Numbered from the stretch's first letter, positions 35,394-44,612 are shown. The stretch: DNA of 64,000 nt from Lactobacillus johnsonii ATCC 33200 (GCF_000159355.1 NZ_GG670120.1:62001-126000), one strand, 5' to 3'. Numbers and translations are program-made. The notes: a model not told the origin generated them from the letters alone.

Positions 35394-35714
35394 ATGGAAG
35401 AAATTAAAGAATTAACTCCTGAGAAGTTAAAAGAAATTACCAAAAATAGAAAAGTAGTATTACTATTTTCAGCTACATGGTGCCCAGATTGTCGCTTCTT
35501 AGACCCATTTTTACCACAAATTGAAAAAGATAATTCTGATGCAAAATTCTATAAAGTTGACCGTGATGGATCAATTCATGTAGCCAAAGAATTAAATATC
35601 TTTGGAATTCCTAGCTTTGTTGTCTACCAAGATGGCAAAGAAATTGGTAGACTAGTAAATAAGGACAGAAAGACTAAAGAAGAAGTAGAAAACTTCCTTA
35701 ACTCTCTCAAATAG
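35394..35714 (+). CDS. Thioredoxin-family protein
   Basis: The 106-aa protein has the thioredoxin fold with active site ATWCPDCRF (CPDC, about residues 26-29) and the cis-proline in GIPSFVVY. CPDC instead of CGPC occurs in the YtpP-like group, which lies next to ytpR as here. It is a thiol reductase or reduced-state keeper. The ribosome site is AAAAGGTGAG. Confidence 0.9.
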   Translation: MEEIKELTPEKLKEITKNRKVVLLFSATWCPDCRFLDPFLPQIEKDNSDAKFYKVDRDGSIHVAKELNIFGIPSFVVYQDGKEIGRLVNKDRKTKEEVENFLNSLK

Positions 35715-35738
35715 TCTAGGAAAGGAAATTTACTAGAA

Positions 35739-36386
35739 ATGATTGTTTCTACCAATAAAACAAGTTACCCTGATACTTTAATTGTGATTTTAGACCAAGA
35801 TAAAGGTCGCAGTAAATTCACAGAAAAAGATCAAGTTACAAGAGTTGAAAATGAGGATGGAGAAGTTATTGGATTTAATTTCTTTAATGTAAGTAGCTTT
35901 TTAGACTACGATAAGTTACCAAATGGTGAAGTTAAACCAACACAAGAATTAGTTGATGTTTTAAACAAGAAAATTGCTGAAGCTGGTTTTGATACTAAGC
36001 TAGAAATTGGCAAGCCAACTCTTGTTTATGGTTACGTTAAGACTTGTGAAGCACACCCAGATTCAGATCACTTACATGTAACTACTGTGGATGTGGGTAA
36101 TGGTGAAGAACATCAAATCGTTTGTGGTGCTCCAAATATTGCTCAAGGCCAAATGGTAGTTGTGGCACTTCCTGGTACTTTAATGCCAAATGGTCAACAA
36201 ATTTGGCCAGGTGCACTTCGTGGTGTTGATTCATACGGTATGATTTGTTCGGCACGTGAATTAGGATTAGCTCATGCTCCTCAAAAGCGTGGTATTATGG
36301 TTGTTCCTGATGACTTTAATGCTGGAGACGAGTTTGAGCCAACTAAGTGCGATGAATTATTAGCTAGTGGCCAAATTAGTTTGTAA
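35739..36386 (+). CDS. ytpR: YtpR-type tRNA-binding domain protein
   Basis: The 215-aa protein has an N-terminal DUF4479-like part and a C-terminal tRNA-binding (EMAP/PheT-like) OB fold (about residues 90-200: VKTCEAHPDSDHLHVTTVDV, IVCGAPNIAQGQ, GVDSYGMICSARELG). It is 24 bases after the thioredoxin gene in an operon. The role is unknown beyond RNA binding. Confidence 0.9.
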   Translation: MIVSTNKTSYPDTLIVILDQDKGRSKFTEKDQVTRVENEDGEVIGFNFFNVSSFLDYDKLPNGEVKPTQELVDVLNKKIAEAGFDTKLEIGKPTLVYGYVKTCEAHPDSDHLHVTTVDVGNGEEHQIVCGAPNIAQGQMVVVALPGTLMPNGQQIWPGALRGVDSYGMICSARELGLAHAPQKRGIMVVPDDFNAGDEFEPTKCDELLASGQISL

Positions 36387-36412
36387 TACATTTTAATATA
36401 TTTATATAAGGG

Positions 36413-36443
36413 GAGCTCATTGATGGTAATGGGCTCTTTTTTT
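36413..36443 (+). terminator. ytpR terminator
   Basis: GAGCTCATT and AATGGGCTC form a stem followed by seven T. Confidence 0.85.
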
Positions 36444-36444
36444 G

Positions 36445-36487
36445 ATCTCACTAAGGAATTAATCAATATTTTTAGTGAGATTTTTCT
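36445..36487. terminator. Second hairpin with T run after ytpR
   Basis: ATCTCACTAA (36445-36454) and TTAGTGAGAT (36472-36481) pair perfectly and are followed by TTTT. Two terminators in series separate ytpR from the next operon. Confidence 0.75.
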
Positions 36488-36489
36488 TA

Positions 36490-36526
36490 CTAAAGCGTTT
36501 ACATTTAAGAACATACAGCATAGAAT
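36490..36526 (+). promoter_or_regulatory. Promoter of the glycoasparagine-type operon with overlapping cre-like site
   Basis: TTTACA (36498-36503), 17 bases and TAGAAT (36521-36526) make a clear promoter. CTAAAGCGTTTACA (36490-36503) matches the core of the catabolite-responsive element (TGWAANCGNTNWCA) at most positions and covers the -35, the place where CcpA would block RNA polymerase. Confidence 0.65.
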
Positions 36527-36570
36527 ATACTATGAAAAGACACTTAAATAAGAAAAAGCTGGTGAAAATG

Positions 36571-37296
36571 ATGACAAAAGTTGAAGAGATAGTAAAGATA
36601 ATCAGAGAAAGAATTAGAAATGAAACATATACCAGCCGTCAGCGACTGCCTTCTGAATATCAATTAGCGCAAGAATTTGATGTTTCACGTTTGACGATTA
36701 GAAAAGCAATTAGTCGTTTGATAAATGCCAAAATATTAGTAAAAGATCCGGGTAAAGGCACCTATGTAATGTTAGGTGCTGAAAGAAATTCAAAAATTGA
36801 ATCTGGTAGGGGAGGATTACAAAGTTTTACTGAAGTTGCTAAAGAACATGGAAAAACGGCACACACTAAAGTATTAAAATTTGCTCCTATTAGAAATCCG
36901 AGTAGAAAAATTAGTGAAATATTGGCACTAGACGATAGATTAGATAAAAAAGTTTTTGAGTTAAAAAGAATACGTTATTGGGATAATGACCCGATGACTC
37001 TCGAAAAAATTCTTATTTGTGATGAATATATAAAAAATAAGACATTGGCCGATTTTGAACAATCTTTATTTAAAATTTTAAATGAAAATATCGAAATTGT
37101 TTATGCACATCAAGAAATTGAAGCAATTATGGTTACTGATGAAATTTCTAAATATTTGAACATTAAGGGACAACAGCCAATATTTAAAGTTAAGACTATA
37201 ACCTATACGCCAGATGCAATCCCTATTTTCTTTGATACATCATTTTATCGAGCTGATAAATATTCATTCAAGTCAACACTAACTAGATTGAGATAA
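36571..37296 (+). CDS. GntR/HutC-family transcriptional regulator of the operon
   Basis: The start is taken at ATG 36571 (MTKVEEIVKIIRERI) behind GGTGA. The frame is open further up, but the promoter start would fall near 36533, so the ATG at 36532 is unlikely. The protein has 241 aa: a winged HTH (about residues 5-70, RLPSEYQLAQEFDVSRLTIR) and a UTRA ligand domain. Being first in the operon it probably controls it, with a glycoconjugate or sugar phosphate as ligand (inference). Confidence 0.88.
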   Translation: MTKVEEIVKIIRERIRNETYTSRQRLPSEYQLAQEFDVSRLTIRKAISRLINAKILVKDPGKGTYVMLGAERNSKIESGRGGLQSFTEVAKEHGKTAHTKVLKFAPIRNPSRKISEILALDDRLDKKVFELKRIRYWDNDPMTLEKILICDEYIKNKTLADFEQSLFKILNENIEIVYAHQEIEAIMVTDEISKYLNIKGQQPIFKVKTITYTPDAIPIFFDTSFYRADKYSFKSTLTRLR

Positions 37297-37318
37297 TTTA
37301 GTTTTAAGGATTAAGACA

Positions 37319-38635
37319 ATGATATCAGAAGAGAAAATTAACAAAGCTATAAGTACAAATGAAAAAGTATTTTTAGAAAATTTACGCACAATTATGCAAA
37401 TTCCAAGCGTTAAAGGCAGTTCAGAAAAAGACGCTCCATTTGGTAAAGGACCTAAAAAAGCATTAGAAACTATAGTTACAATTATTGAAAAATGTGGATT
37501 TAAAGCAAAAATTGTTAATAATGCGATGGTATATGCGCAATGGGGAGATGACGATGAGAATTATATTGGTATTATTGATCATTTAGATGTAGTGCCAGTA
37601 GGTGATAAGTGGAAGTTTAATCCATGGGATTTATCCGTTGAGAATGGTCGATTGTATGGTAGAGGAATACTAGATAATAAAGGTCCTGCACTAGCAACAT
37701 TATGGGCAATGAAAATGCTTAAGGATCTTAGTTATAAGCCTAAAAAGACGATTAGATTAGTTTTTGGATCAGATGAAGAAAGTGGCTCTAATGATGTGCC
37801 TTTATATTTAAAGAAGGAAAAACCACCAATCTTTGGTTGGACAGCTGATTGTAAATATCCAGTAGTATATGGGGAACGCGGAATCGTAAATTATTCTATT
37901 TTTACACCAATCTCAGATGGAAGTCTAAATCAAGTGAAGAATCTGCAAGGGGATATGGCAAAAGATCATGTGCCTGATGAATTAAGTGTAGAAATTAAAA
38001 ATAGAAGAATTGAGAGTCATGGTATAAGAGTTCCAAGTAATGCTCCAGAAATGGGAAAGAATGCCATAACATACTTAGCTAATAAAATAGTTGATGAAAA
38101 GTTAGTTTCAGGGCAATTAAATAGTTATTTTAAATGGATTGTTAAAGCTCTCCATCGAAAGCATTATGGAGAAGGACTAGGAATTGAGTTTCATGATAAT
38201 GATTCTGGAAAATTAATTATGACTCCTACCGGTTTAAGTATTGAAAATAATGGTATGCAAATAGAAATAGCTATTCGTTATCCAGTGTCATATCAAGAGA
38301 AGCAAATTACAGAAGGAATCAAAAATAATATCCCAGTAAACAGTAATATTAAAGTTATACGTAGTATTCCTAGTGTAATGCATAATAAAAATTCTAAATT
38401 TATACAAATTTTATCTGAAGTATATGAAGAAGTGACTGGACTTGATGGGACGCCAGTTACAACAACCGGAGCTACTTATGCTCGAGTAATGCCAAATATC
38501 ATTGCCTTTGGACCATCTTTTCCAGGACAAAAAGGAATAGCTCACAAAGAAAATGAATGGATGAATTTAAAAGACCTTTTATTAAGTATCAAAATATATA
38601 TGAGAAGCTTGGAAAGATTAGGTTCTTTAGAATAG
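37319..38635 (+). CDS. M20-family dipeptidase (PepV-like)
   Basis: The 438-aa protein has zinc-site motifs IIDHLDVVPVGDKW (about 84), GRGILDNKGPA (about 116), GSDEESGSNDV (about 150) and a C-terminal GIAHKENEWM (about 411). PepV-type enzymes release N-terminal amino acids from dipeptides such as Xaa-His. In an operon with a glycosylasparaginase it may trim peptides carrying a glycosylated asparagine. Spacing to the regulator is 22 bases. Confidence 0.85.
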   Translation: MISEEKINKAISTNEKVFLENLRTIMQIPSVKGSSEKDAPFGKGPKKALETIVTIIEKCGFKAKIVNNAMVYAQWGDDDENYIGIIDHLDVVPVGDKWKFNPWDLSVENGRLYGRGILDNKGPALATLWAMKMLKDLSYKPKKTIRLVFGSDEESGSNDVPLYLKKEKPPIFGWTADCKYPVVYGERGIVNYSIFTPISDGSLNQVKNLQGDMAKDHVPDELSVEIKNRRIESHGIRVPSNAPEMGKNAITYLANKIVDEKLVSGQLNSYFKWIVKALHRKHYGEGLGIEFHDNDSGKLIMTPTGLSIENNGMQIEIAIRYPVSYQEKQITEGIKNNIPVNSNIKVIRSIPSVMHNKNSKFIQILSEVYEEVTGLDGTPVTTTGATYARVMPNIIAFGPSFPGQKGIAHKENEWMNLKDLLLSIKIYMRSLERLGSLE

Positions 38636-38651
38636 AGAGGAAGTTTTTGCT

Positions 38652-39605
38652 ATGTCATGGGGAACAATTGCAACTTGGCGAATGGCAAATGAAGGGGTCG
38701 AAAAGGCTAGTACAATTTTGAAAGAAAATGGTACTGCGGGAGATGCAGTTGAAAAATTAATTAATACAGTTGAAGCATATCCGTATTATAAGTCAGTTGG
38801 CTATGGAGGTCTTCCAAACGAAGAAGGCGTTGTACAAATGGATGCAGCTTTCATGAATGGAGATACGCTAGCTCAAGGAGCTGTTGGGGCGATTGAAAAT
38901 GTAATGCATGCTGTATCTGTTGCGCGGGCCTTGAGTCATGAACATTGTAATAGCTTTAGAGTTGGCGAAGGAGCAACCAAGTTTGCTAGTTTACATGGTT
39001 TTGAAATGACAAATATGTTAACAGAACGTGCTAAAAAACGTTGGCAAAAGCGTTGTAAAGAAATTGAACAGCAGAATTTGAACCCATATGATGGGCATGA
39101 CACTGTAGGTGCTATTACTTTAGATAAAAATAACTCAATGGCAGCTGCAACTTCAACATCGGGGTTATTTATGAAAAAAGATGGTCGTGTAGGTGATTCG
39201 CCATTATCTGGTTCAGGTTTTTATGTTGATAGTAAAGTTGGTGGTGCTGCGGCAACAGGTCTTGGAGAAGACATTATGAAAGGCTGCTTATCATATGAAA
39301 TTGTTAGGAGAATGCGGGAAGGTGAATTGCCACAAGATGCTTGCAATCATGCAGTTTATCCATTTATAAAAGATTTAAAAAAGCGCTATGGCAAAGCTGG
39401 AGAGTTTTCATTAGTTGCAATGAATAATAAAGGAGAATGGGGAGTAGCTACTAACGTTGAGTTTACATTTTGTGTTGCAACTGATAAGCAAAAACCTGTG
39501 ATTTTGATGGCTAACCCAATAGATAATATGAAGACTAAAATTGAGCCTGTTAGCCAAGAATGGCTTGATGCGTACGAAAAAAGGATTCACGCACCTATAG
39601 TGTAG
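38652..39605 (+). CDS. N4-(beta-N-acetylglucosaminyl)-L-asparaginase family (Ntn hydrolase)
   Basis: The 317-aa protein has the autocleavage and catalytic threonine in GHDTVGAITLD (Thr about 155), with the beta-chain motif STSGLFMKKDGRVGDSPLSGSG downstream (about 171-192). This motif set is that of glycosylasparaginase, which splits GlcNAc-Asn into a glycosylamine and aspartate, rather than plant-type isoaspartyl peptidase. It sits between the dipeptidase and a GrdB-like gene. It should be cytoplasmic: no signal peptide is present. Confidence 0.85.
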   Translation: MSWGTIATWRMANEGVEKASTILKENGTAGDAVEKLINTVEAYPYYKSVGYGGLPNEEGVVQMDAAFMNGDTLAQGAVGAIENVMHAVSVARALSHEHCNSFRVGEGATKFASLHGFEMTNMLTERAKKRWQKRCKEIEQQNLNPYDGHDTVGAITLDKNNSMAAATSTSGLFMKKDGRVGDSPLSGSGFYVDSKVGGAAATGLGEDIMKGCLSYEIVRRMREGELPQDACNHAVYPFIKDLKKRYGKAGEFSLVAMNNKGEWGVATNVEFTFCVATDKQKPVILMANPIDNMKTKIEPVSQEWLDAYEKRIHAPIV

Positions 39606-39619
39606 GAAGGTGACATATT

Positions 39620-40144
39620 ATGAAAACCATTATTATTCTTGACCAGATTCAAGCTGGTTTAGGTGGGGATGAGAGAAGCGACACACCGTTAGGCGGTAAA
39701 AAGATTGCAATGGGAAGTGCTGATAATGTCGAGAAGGCTTTAGAGGCTGTAAACGGAGAGATCATTGGTACATTTTACTGTGGACCGAAATATTATCAAC
39801 AAAATAAAGAAATCGTACAGAGGAAATTTTCAAAAATGGCTGAAAAAATGGAGGCTGATGTAGTTATCGTTGGGCCAACATTTGATTATCATGATTTCGC
39901 CGAAATGGCGGTAGAAATTGGAACTGCAATTACAGAAAACACTAACATTCCTGTAATCGGAGCTATAGCAAAAGAAAAGAATCAAGAACTTATTGAAAAA
40001 TATAAAGACAAATTTCCAATTGTTAAGATGCCTAAAAAAGGTGGTACCGGTCTTGCTGAATCCTTAGATAATTTGGCTAAGGGGTGTCAAATTTTAACAA
40101 ATAAAGGAGATATTGCAAAATTTAAGGGAAGTTACTGCTATTAG
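39620..40144 (+). CDS. GrdB-like (glycine/sarcosine/betaine reductase B-type) domain protein
   Basis: The 174-aa protein resembles the N-terminal half of GrdB subunits: IILDQIQAGLGGDERSD, IIGTFYCGPKYYQQNKEI and ADVVIVGPTFDYHDFAEMAVEIGTAI. It has no selenocysteine region and is less than half of GrdB in length. A reductase role is therefore unlikely. It lies inside the operon with 14- and 23-base gaps, so it should serve the same pathway, in an unknown way. Confidence 0.65.
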   Translation: MKTIIILDQIQAGLGGDERSDTPLGGKKIAMGSADNVEKALEAVNGEIIGTFYCGPKYYQQNKEIVQRKFSKMAEKMEADVVIVGPTFDYHDFAEMAVEIGTAITENTNIPVIGAIAKEKNQELIEKYKDKFPIVKMPKKGGTGLAESLDNLAKGCQILTNKGDIAKFKGSYCY

Positions 40145-40167
40145 TTTTTTCAGTTGGAGGCTCTAAA

Positions 40168-41481
40168 ATGCAAAAGAAATTTGAGAAGGTGCTGATGCCA
40201 GTTGCCTCGAAGCTAGGGAATAATGTTGTTTTAATGTCATTACGTGATGGCTTTTTGATTATTACACCTCTGATCATAGTTACTTCTATATTTTTACTTA
40301 TTGGTAATTTTCCAATTCCAGGCTGGTCTGAATTTTGGATTAAAGTATGTGGACCACAATTTCCTGATTGGTTTAGTGCTGTATCTAATTCTGTCTTTAG
40401 CTTTACGGGAATATTATCAGCAATTGCGATTGCATATGCATATGGTAAGAATAGAGGACTAGATCCCATTCAATCAGGGATGGTTTCATTTATATCATTT
40501 TTAATTTTGACTCCTACTTCTATTGTCTTGGGGAAGAAAACTGTTTCTGCAGTTGAAACTCAGTTCTTAGGGCCTAATGGTATTTTTTTAGGAATTATTA
40601 TTGCCTTAATATCTGTCGAAATTTATAGATTTGCGATAAAGCGTAATTGGACTATTAAGATGCCAGATGGTGTTCCGCCGGCAGTTACGAAATCATTTGA
40701 TGCTTTGATTCCAAGTGCATTAGTCGTTGTTTTCTTCTTTCTAATAAGAATTCTATTCTCTTTAACTAGTTTTCATACAGCGTATAACTTTATTTACACG
40801 ATTTTACAGACACCATTGAAACATGTAGGTATTTCTTTACCATCAGTTTTGCTATACAATTTCCTAGCAAGTTTCTTTTGGTTCTTTGGTATTAATGGAC
40901 CTTCAATTACAAATTCAGTATGGCAACCTATATTCTTTGTTTCAACGCAAGACAACTTAAAGGCATTTCAGAACCATGCTTCATTGCCACATATCTATAC
41001 TCAACCTTTTATTGATTTATTTACAACATATGGCGGTGGTGGTAGTACACTTGCTTTATTAATTGTTGTATTTGCAATTTGTAAATCAAAAAGATTGCTT
41101 GAGTTAGGTAAATTGGCAATTTTGCCTGGAATTTTTGGTATTAATGAACCTGTTATTTTTGGTTTACCGGTAGTCTTAAACCCTGTTATAGTTATTCCAT
41201 TTATTTTATGTCCAGTTTTAAATACATTGATTTCAGGAATTGTAATGAACTTGGGATGGGTAGCTTGGACAAATGGTGTTCAATTACCTTGGACCACTCC
41301 ACCAATTATTTCTGGGTGGTTAGCAACAGGAAGTTGGACAGGATCTGCATTACAAATTGTGGAGATTATTTTAAATATTTTAATTTACTATCCATTTGTG
41401 AAAATGCTAGATAAGCAATATCTTAAAGAAGAAAAAGCTGCTGCTGAGAAAGATCTAGATATTGACTTTAGCGAGGTATAA
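40168..41481 (+). CDS. PTS EIIC component, lactose/cellobiose family
   Basis: The 437-aa protein has about ten membrane segments and the family motif PGIFGINEPVIFGLP (about 320-334). It imports and phosphorylates beta-linked sugars together with EIIA and EIIB, which are not in this window. In this operon the substrate is probably a GlcNAc-containing compound. The ribosome site is TTGGAGG. Confidence 0.88.
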   Translation: MQKKFEKVLMPVASKLGNNVVLMSLRDGFLIITPLIIVTSIFLLIGNFPIPGWSEFWIKVCGPQFPDWFSAVSNSVFSFTGILSAIAIAYAYGKNRGLDPIQSGMVSFISFLILTPTSIVLGKKTVSAVETQFLGPNGIFLGIIIALISVEIYRFAIKRNWTIKMPDGVPPAVTKSFDALIPSALVVVFFFLIRILFSLTSFHTAYNFIYTILQTPLKHVGISLPSVLLYNFLASFFWFFGINGPSITNSVWQPIFFVSTQDNLKAFQNHASLPHIYTQPFIDLFTTYGGGGSTLALLIVVFAICKSKRLLELGKLAILPGIFGINEPVIFGLPVVLNPVIVIPFILCPVLNTLISGIVMNLGWVAWTNGVQLPWTTPPIISGWLATGSWTGSALQIVEIILNILIYYPFVKMLDKQYLKEEKAAAEKDLDIDFSEV

Positions 41482-41484
41482 CAA

Positions 41485-42129
41485 ATGATCAAGGAAGTAT
41501 GTGTGGAAAATTTTACTAATGTGCCTTTGATGATCAAGCGTGGTGCTAATCGAATAGAGTTAAATAATGATTTAGCTGCTGGGGGAACAACGCCATCATT
41601 TGGTGTAATTAAAAAGACGGTGGAGTTTACCCATAGGTATAACGTGCCAGTAATCGTAATGATTAGACCGCGTAGCGGAAATTTTGTTTACACTGCTGAT
41701 GAGTTAGAAATAATGAATAATGATATTCAAATGTGTAGTTTACTCAATGCAGACGGTATAGCATTTGGTTGTTTGACTAATAATAAACAGCTAGATAAAA
41801 CCGCAATGAAGCAGCTTATCGCAACTGCCCATGCTGGAAATTTAGAAGTTGTAATGCATATGGCTTTTGATGAATTAATAGCTTCAAAGCAGAAAGAGGC
41901 CTTAGAATGGCTATCTAAAAACAAAGTTGCACGTATTCTTACTCATGGTGGATCATTAGATCGTCCAATTACTGATTGTTTTGAAAATTTAAAAGAATTA
42001 AATAAACAAGCTAAGGGTAAAATTGAGATCTTACCTGGTGGTGGTATAACAGATGAGAATGTAAATTCTGTTATAGAAACAATCGGGGTCACTCAAGCTC
42101 ATGGTACTAAAATATTAGGTAAAATTTAG
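41485..42129 (+). CDS. cutC: CutC-family protein
   Basis: The 214-aa protein is a TIM-barrel of the CutC family: EVCVENFTNVPLMIKRGANRIELN, VIVMIRPRSGNFVY and RILTHGGSLDRPITDC. The old link to copper homeostasis is weak, and in this operon a sugar- or glycosylamine-processing role is as likely. It starts 3 bases after the EIIC stop and ends the operon. Confidence 0.85.
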   Translation: MIKEVCVENFTNVPLMIKRGANRIELNNDLAAGGTTPSFGVIKKTVEFTHRYNVPVIVMIRPRSGNFVYTADELEIMNNDIQMCSLLNADGIAFGCLTNNKQLDKTAMKQLIATAHAGNLEVVMHMAFDELIASKQKEALEWLSKNKVARILTHGGSLDRPITDCFENLKELNKQAKGKIEILPGGGITDENVNSVIETIGVTQAHGTKILGKI

Positions 42130-42512
42130 GCTAGTGTAATTTTAAACTTCTTCTGATGAATTATATGTCAGCTTTTATTTGCTAATAGTCTTGTGCAATG
42201 GTAGAACTATGAATATATGAATCAAAATCCATATGTACTCGACATTTTTATCATGTTATTTAATTGAAAAAGTGTTATAGTGAGAATGTAAGAAACGGTT
42301 TTGGCGCGAATTGATGATCAAAGTTACTTAATATTTTTAGGGTTCAATATAATTAATTTGGTTGAAATTAAAAAAATAAAGAAAGTAGGAAGCATGGATG
42401 AGTTTACTACTTTCTGAATTAGAACATAACGCTGTGTTATGTTCTTTTTTTGTGTTAAAAATGGTAGAATTAAAGCGAATATTTTGGCATAAACAATGGA
42501 GATATTAATAAT
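42130..42512. other. Intergenic stretch before murC, possible short structured RNA
   Basis: No gene is seen. TGT-TATAGT (42276-42281) may be an extended -10 promoter. About 100 bases later come two hairpins, GAAAGTAG ... CTACTTTC (42381-42415) and the terminator at 42421-42452. A transcript of about 165 bases from 42288 would be non-coding. It could be a small RNA or simply a leader cut off before murC. Confidence 0.35.
42421..42452 (+). terminator. Strong terminator upstream of murC
   Basis: AGAACATAAC (42421-42430), loop GCTGT, GTTATGTTCT (42436-42445), followed by TTTTTT. Confidence 0.88.
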
Positions 42513-43826
42513 ATGTTAGATAAAAATAAACAAATTTGGTTCATTGGTATTAAAGGAACTGGCATGGCTTCATTAGCTTTAGTTTTACATGATTTAGGCT
42601 ATAACGTTGCTGGTTCAGATATTGAAAAGTATACTTTCACACAAGTTCCACTTGAAAAAGCTGGTATTGAAGTAAAAGATTTTGATCCAGCAAATATTAA
42701 AAGCAATGATGAACAAGTAATTGTTAAGGGAAATGCATTTAAACAAGATAACCCAGAAGTAGCAGCTTGCTTAGATAAAAATGTTGAATGGCAAAGTTAC
42801 CCTGATACTGTTGAAGAGATTGTACAAATGCATACTTCAATTGGGGTATCTGGTACTCACGGAAAGACCTCAACTACTAGTCTTTTAGCTCACGTATTAG
42901 GTGAAGTAGCGCCTACTTCATACTTAATTGGAGATGGCCGAGGCAAGGGTGTTGCTGATTCTCGCTTCTTTGTTTATGAAGCAGATGAATACCGTCGCCA
43001 CTTCTTGGCATATCACCCAGATTACCAAATTATGACTAACATAGATTTTGATCACCCAGATTACTTTAAGGATCAAGATGATTACACTAGTGCTTTTCAA
43101 ACTGCGGCTGATCAAACTAAGAAGGCTCTCTTTGTTTGGGGAGATGACAAGCGTTTGCAAAGTTTAAAGACTGATATTCCTAAGTATACTTATGGCTTCA
43201 AGGACACTGACGATTTTCAAGCAGTTAATATTGAAAAGACAACTACTGGCTCTAAATTTAATGTTTTAGCACATGGAAAAGATCTTGGCCGTTTTGAAAT
43301 TCACTTATTTGGTGATCACAGTATTTTAAACACTACTGCCGTAATTGCAGTTGCTTATACTGAAAAAGTTCCAATGAATGATATTAAGGAAGGTCTGCTT
43401 ACTTTCAAGGGCGCAAAAAGACGTTTTGCCGAAAAAGATTTTGGGGATGTTTCCGTAATTGATGATTATGCTCACCACCCAACAGAAATGCGTGCAACTA
43501 TTCAAGCTGCCCGTCAAAAATTCCCAGATAAAGAATTAGTGGTAGTTTTCCAACCACATACTTTCTCAAGAACTAAGAAATATCAAAAAGATTTCGAAGA
43601 AATCTTACGTGATGTTGATAAAGCATATGTTACTCCTATCTATGCTTCTGCACGTGAAGCAAGTGGAGATATTTCAAGTGAAGATTTAGTAAATAATATT
43701 CCTGGTTCAGAAGTAATTGATTTAGACAACATCGCTGATTTAACTAAGCACAAGAAGGCAGTTGTTGTATTTATGGGTGCTGGTGATATTCCTAAGTATG
43801 AAGATGCTTATGAAAAGTTACTTTAA
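42513..43826 (+). CDS. murC: UDP-N-acetylmuramate--L-alanine ligase
   Basis: The 437-aa enzyme adds L-Ala to UDP-MurNAc in peptidoglycan synthesis. Seen are the UDP-site GIKGTGMASLA (about residues 9-19), the ATP loop GVSGTHGKTSTTSLL (about 112-126), DDYAHHPTEM (about 318) and FQPHTFSRT (about 347). It stands alone between terminators. Confidence 0.95.
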   Translation: MLDKNKQIWFIGIKGTGMASLALVLHDLGYNVAGSDIEKYTFTQVPLEKAGIEVKDFDPANIKSNDEQVIVKGNAFKQDNPEVAACLDKNVEWQSYPDTVEEIVQMHTSIGVSGTHGKTSTTSLLAHVLGEVAPTSYLIGDGRGKGVADSRFFVYEADEYRRHFLAYHPDYQIMTNIDFDHPDYFKDQDDYTSAFQTAADQTKKALFVWGDDKRLQSLKTDIPKYTYGFKDTDDFQAVNIEKTTTGSKFNVLAHGKDLGRFEIHLFGDHSILNTTAVIAVAYTEKVPMNDIKEGLLTFKGAKRRFAEKDFGDVSVIDDYAHHPTEMRATIQAARQKFPDKELVVVFQPHTFSRTKKYQKDFEEILRDVDKAYVTPIYASAREASGDISSEDLVNNIPGSEVIDLDNIADLTKHKKAVVVFMGAGDIPKYEDAYEKLL

Positions 43827-43847
43827 TTGAATAGTTTTAATTATGAT

Positions 43848-43903
43848 AAAAGGATTGACTAGACTTTTGCAATAAAGTAAAAGATCTAATCAATCCTTTT
43901 TAG
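43848..43903. terminator. Terminator between murC and the deo-type regulator (both directions)
   Basis: AAAAGGATTGA with TAGA and the partner TCTAATCAATCCTTTTT form a long stem between converging genes. Confidence 0.8.
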
Positions 43904-44612
43904 TTAATATTGAGATCAATAATAAACGAGTTCAAATCTCCACGGTAAGTGGCAATTGAGTATTCTATTTTTTGATCCTTTTTTGTATCTCCATAACTAT
44001 GAAAGTAAAAAACAGGATCATTTTCCTTAATTTTTAAAGTTTTAGATATAGTTGAAGAAGCTTTTTTAACTTCTAATTTTCTTGTGACATGGGTGACAGG
44101 TAAATTTCTTTTCCTAAGTTCATCGTATAAGGATGCTTGTGAAAAATCTATTTTATTTAGATCTGGAACAAGTTTAGTAGGAATATAAGTAGTTACTTCA
44201 ACAATTGGAGCCGTGTCTACATATCTTAGTCTAACTAATTTAAAGACTGAGTCAGAAGTAGATAAGTTTAAAGCACTTTGTATTTCTGAAGTAGGATTAA
44301 TTTTATCAAAAGAGATCACTTTAGTTATCGCTTTTAATCCTTATCATCCATTTCTTGGTTGTAACTTTGTATTACATGAGTAAATTCTTGTGTAATCTTG
44401 TTTCTTTTAACAATAGTACCTAATCGCTTGCATTGCTCTAAGAATCCTTGTTGAACTAGATTATGAATTGCATGGTTAATTGTCGGACGACTTGTATTGA
44501 ATTCAGCAGCTAGTTCAATTTCTTTTGGCAATAAACTATTAAGAGGATAGGTTTGATCGATAATTCTTTGTTTTAAAATAGCTTCAATTTTTTTATATTT
44601 TGCTTCAGTCAT
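43900..44612 (-). pseudogene. GntR/UTRA-family regulator, frameshifted
   Basis: The first frame (start 44612, MTEAKYKKIEAILKQRI, winged HTH with FNTSRPTINHAIHNL) stops at 44334 after EMDDKD. The ligand domain continues in another frame (LKAITKVISFDKINPTSE, then VRLRYVDTAPIVEVTTYIP) to 43900. A one-base loss at about 44327, in AAGGATTAAAAG, explains it. The regulator begins right after the deoC stop (TAA-ATG) and would have bound the palindrome at 45338-45365. Confidence 0.88.
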
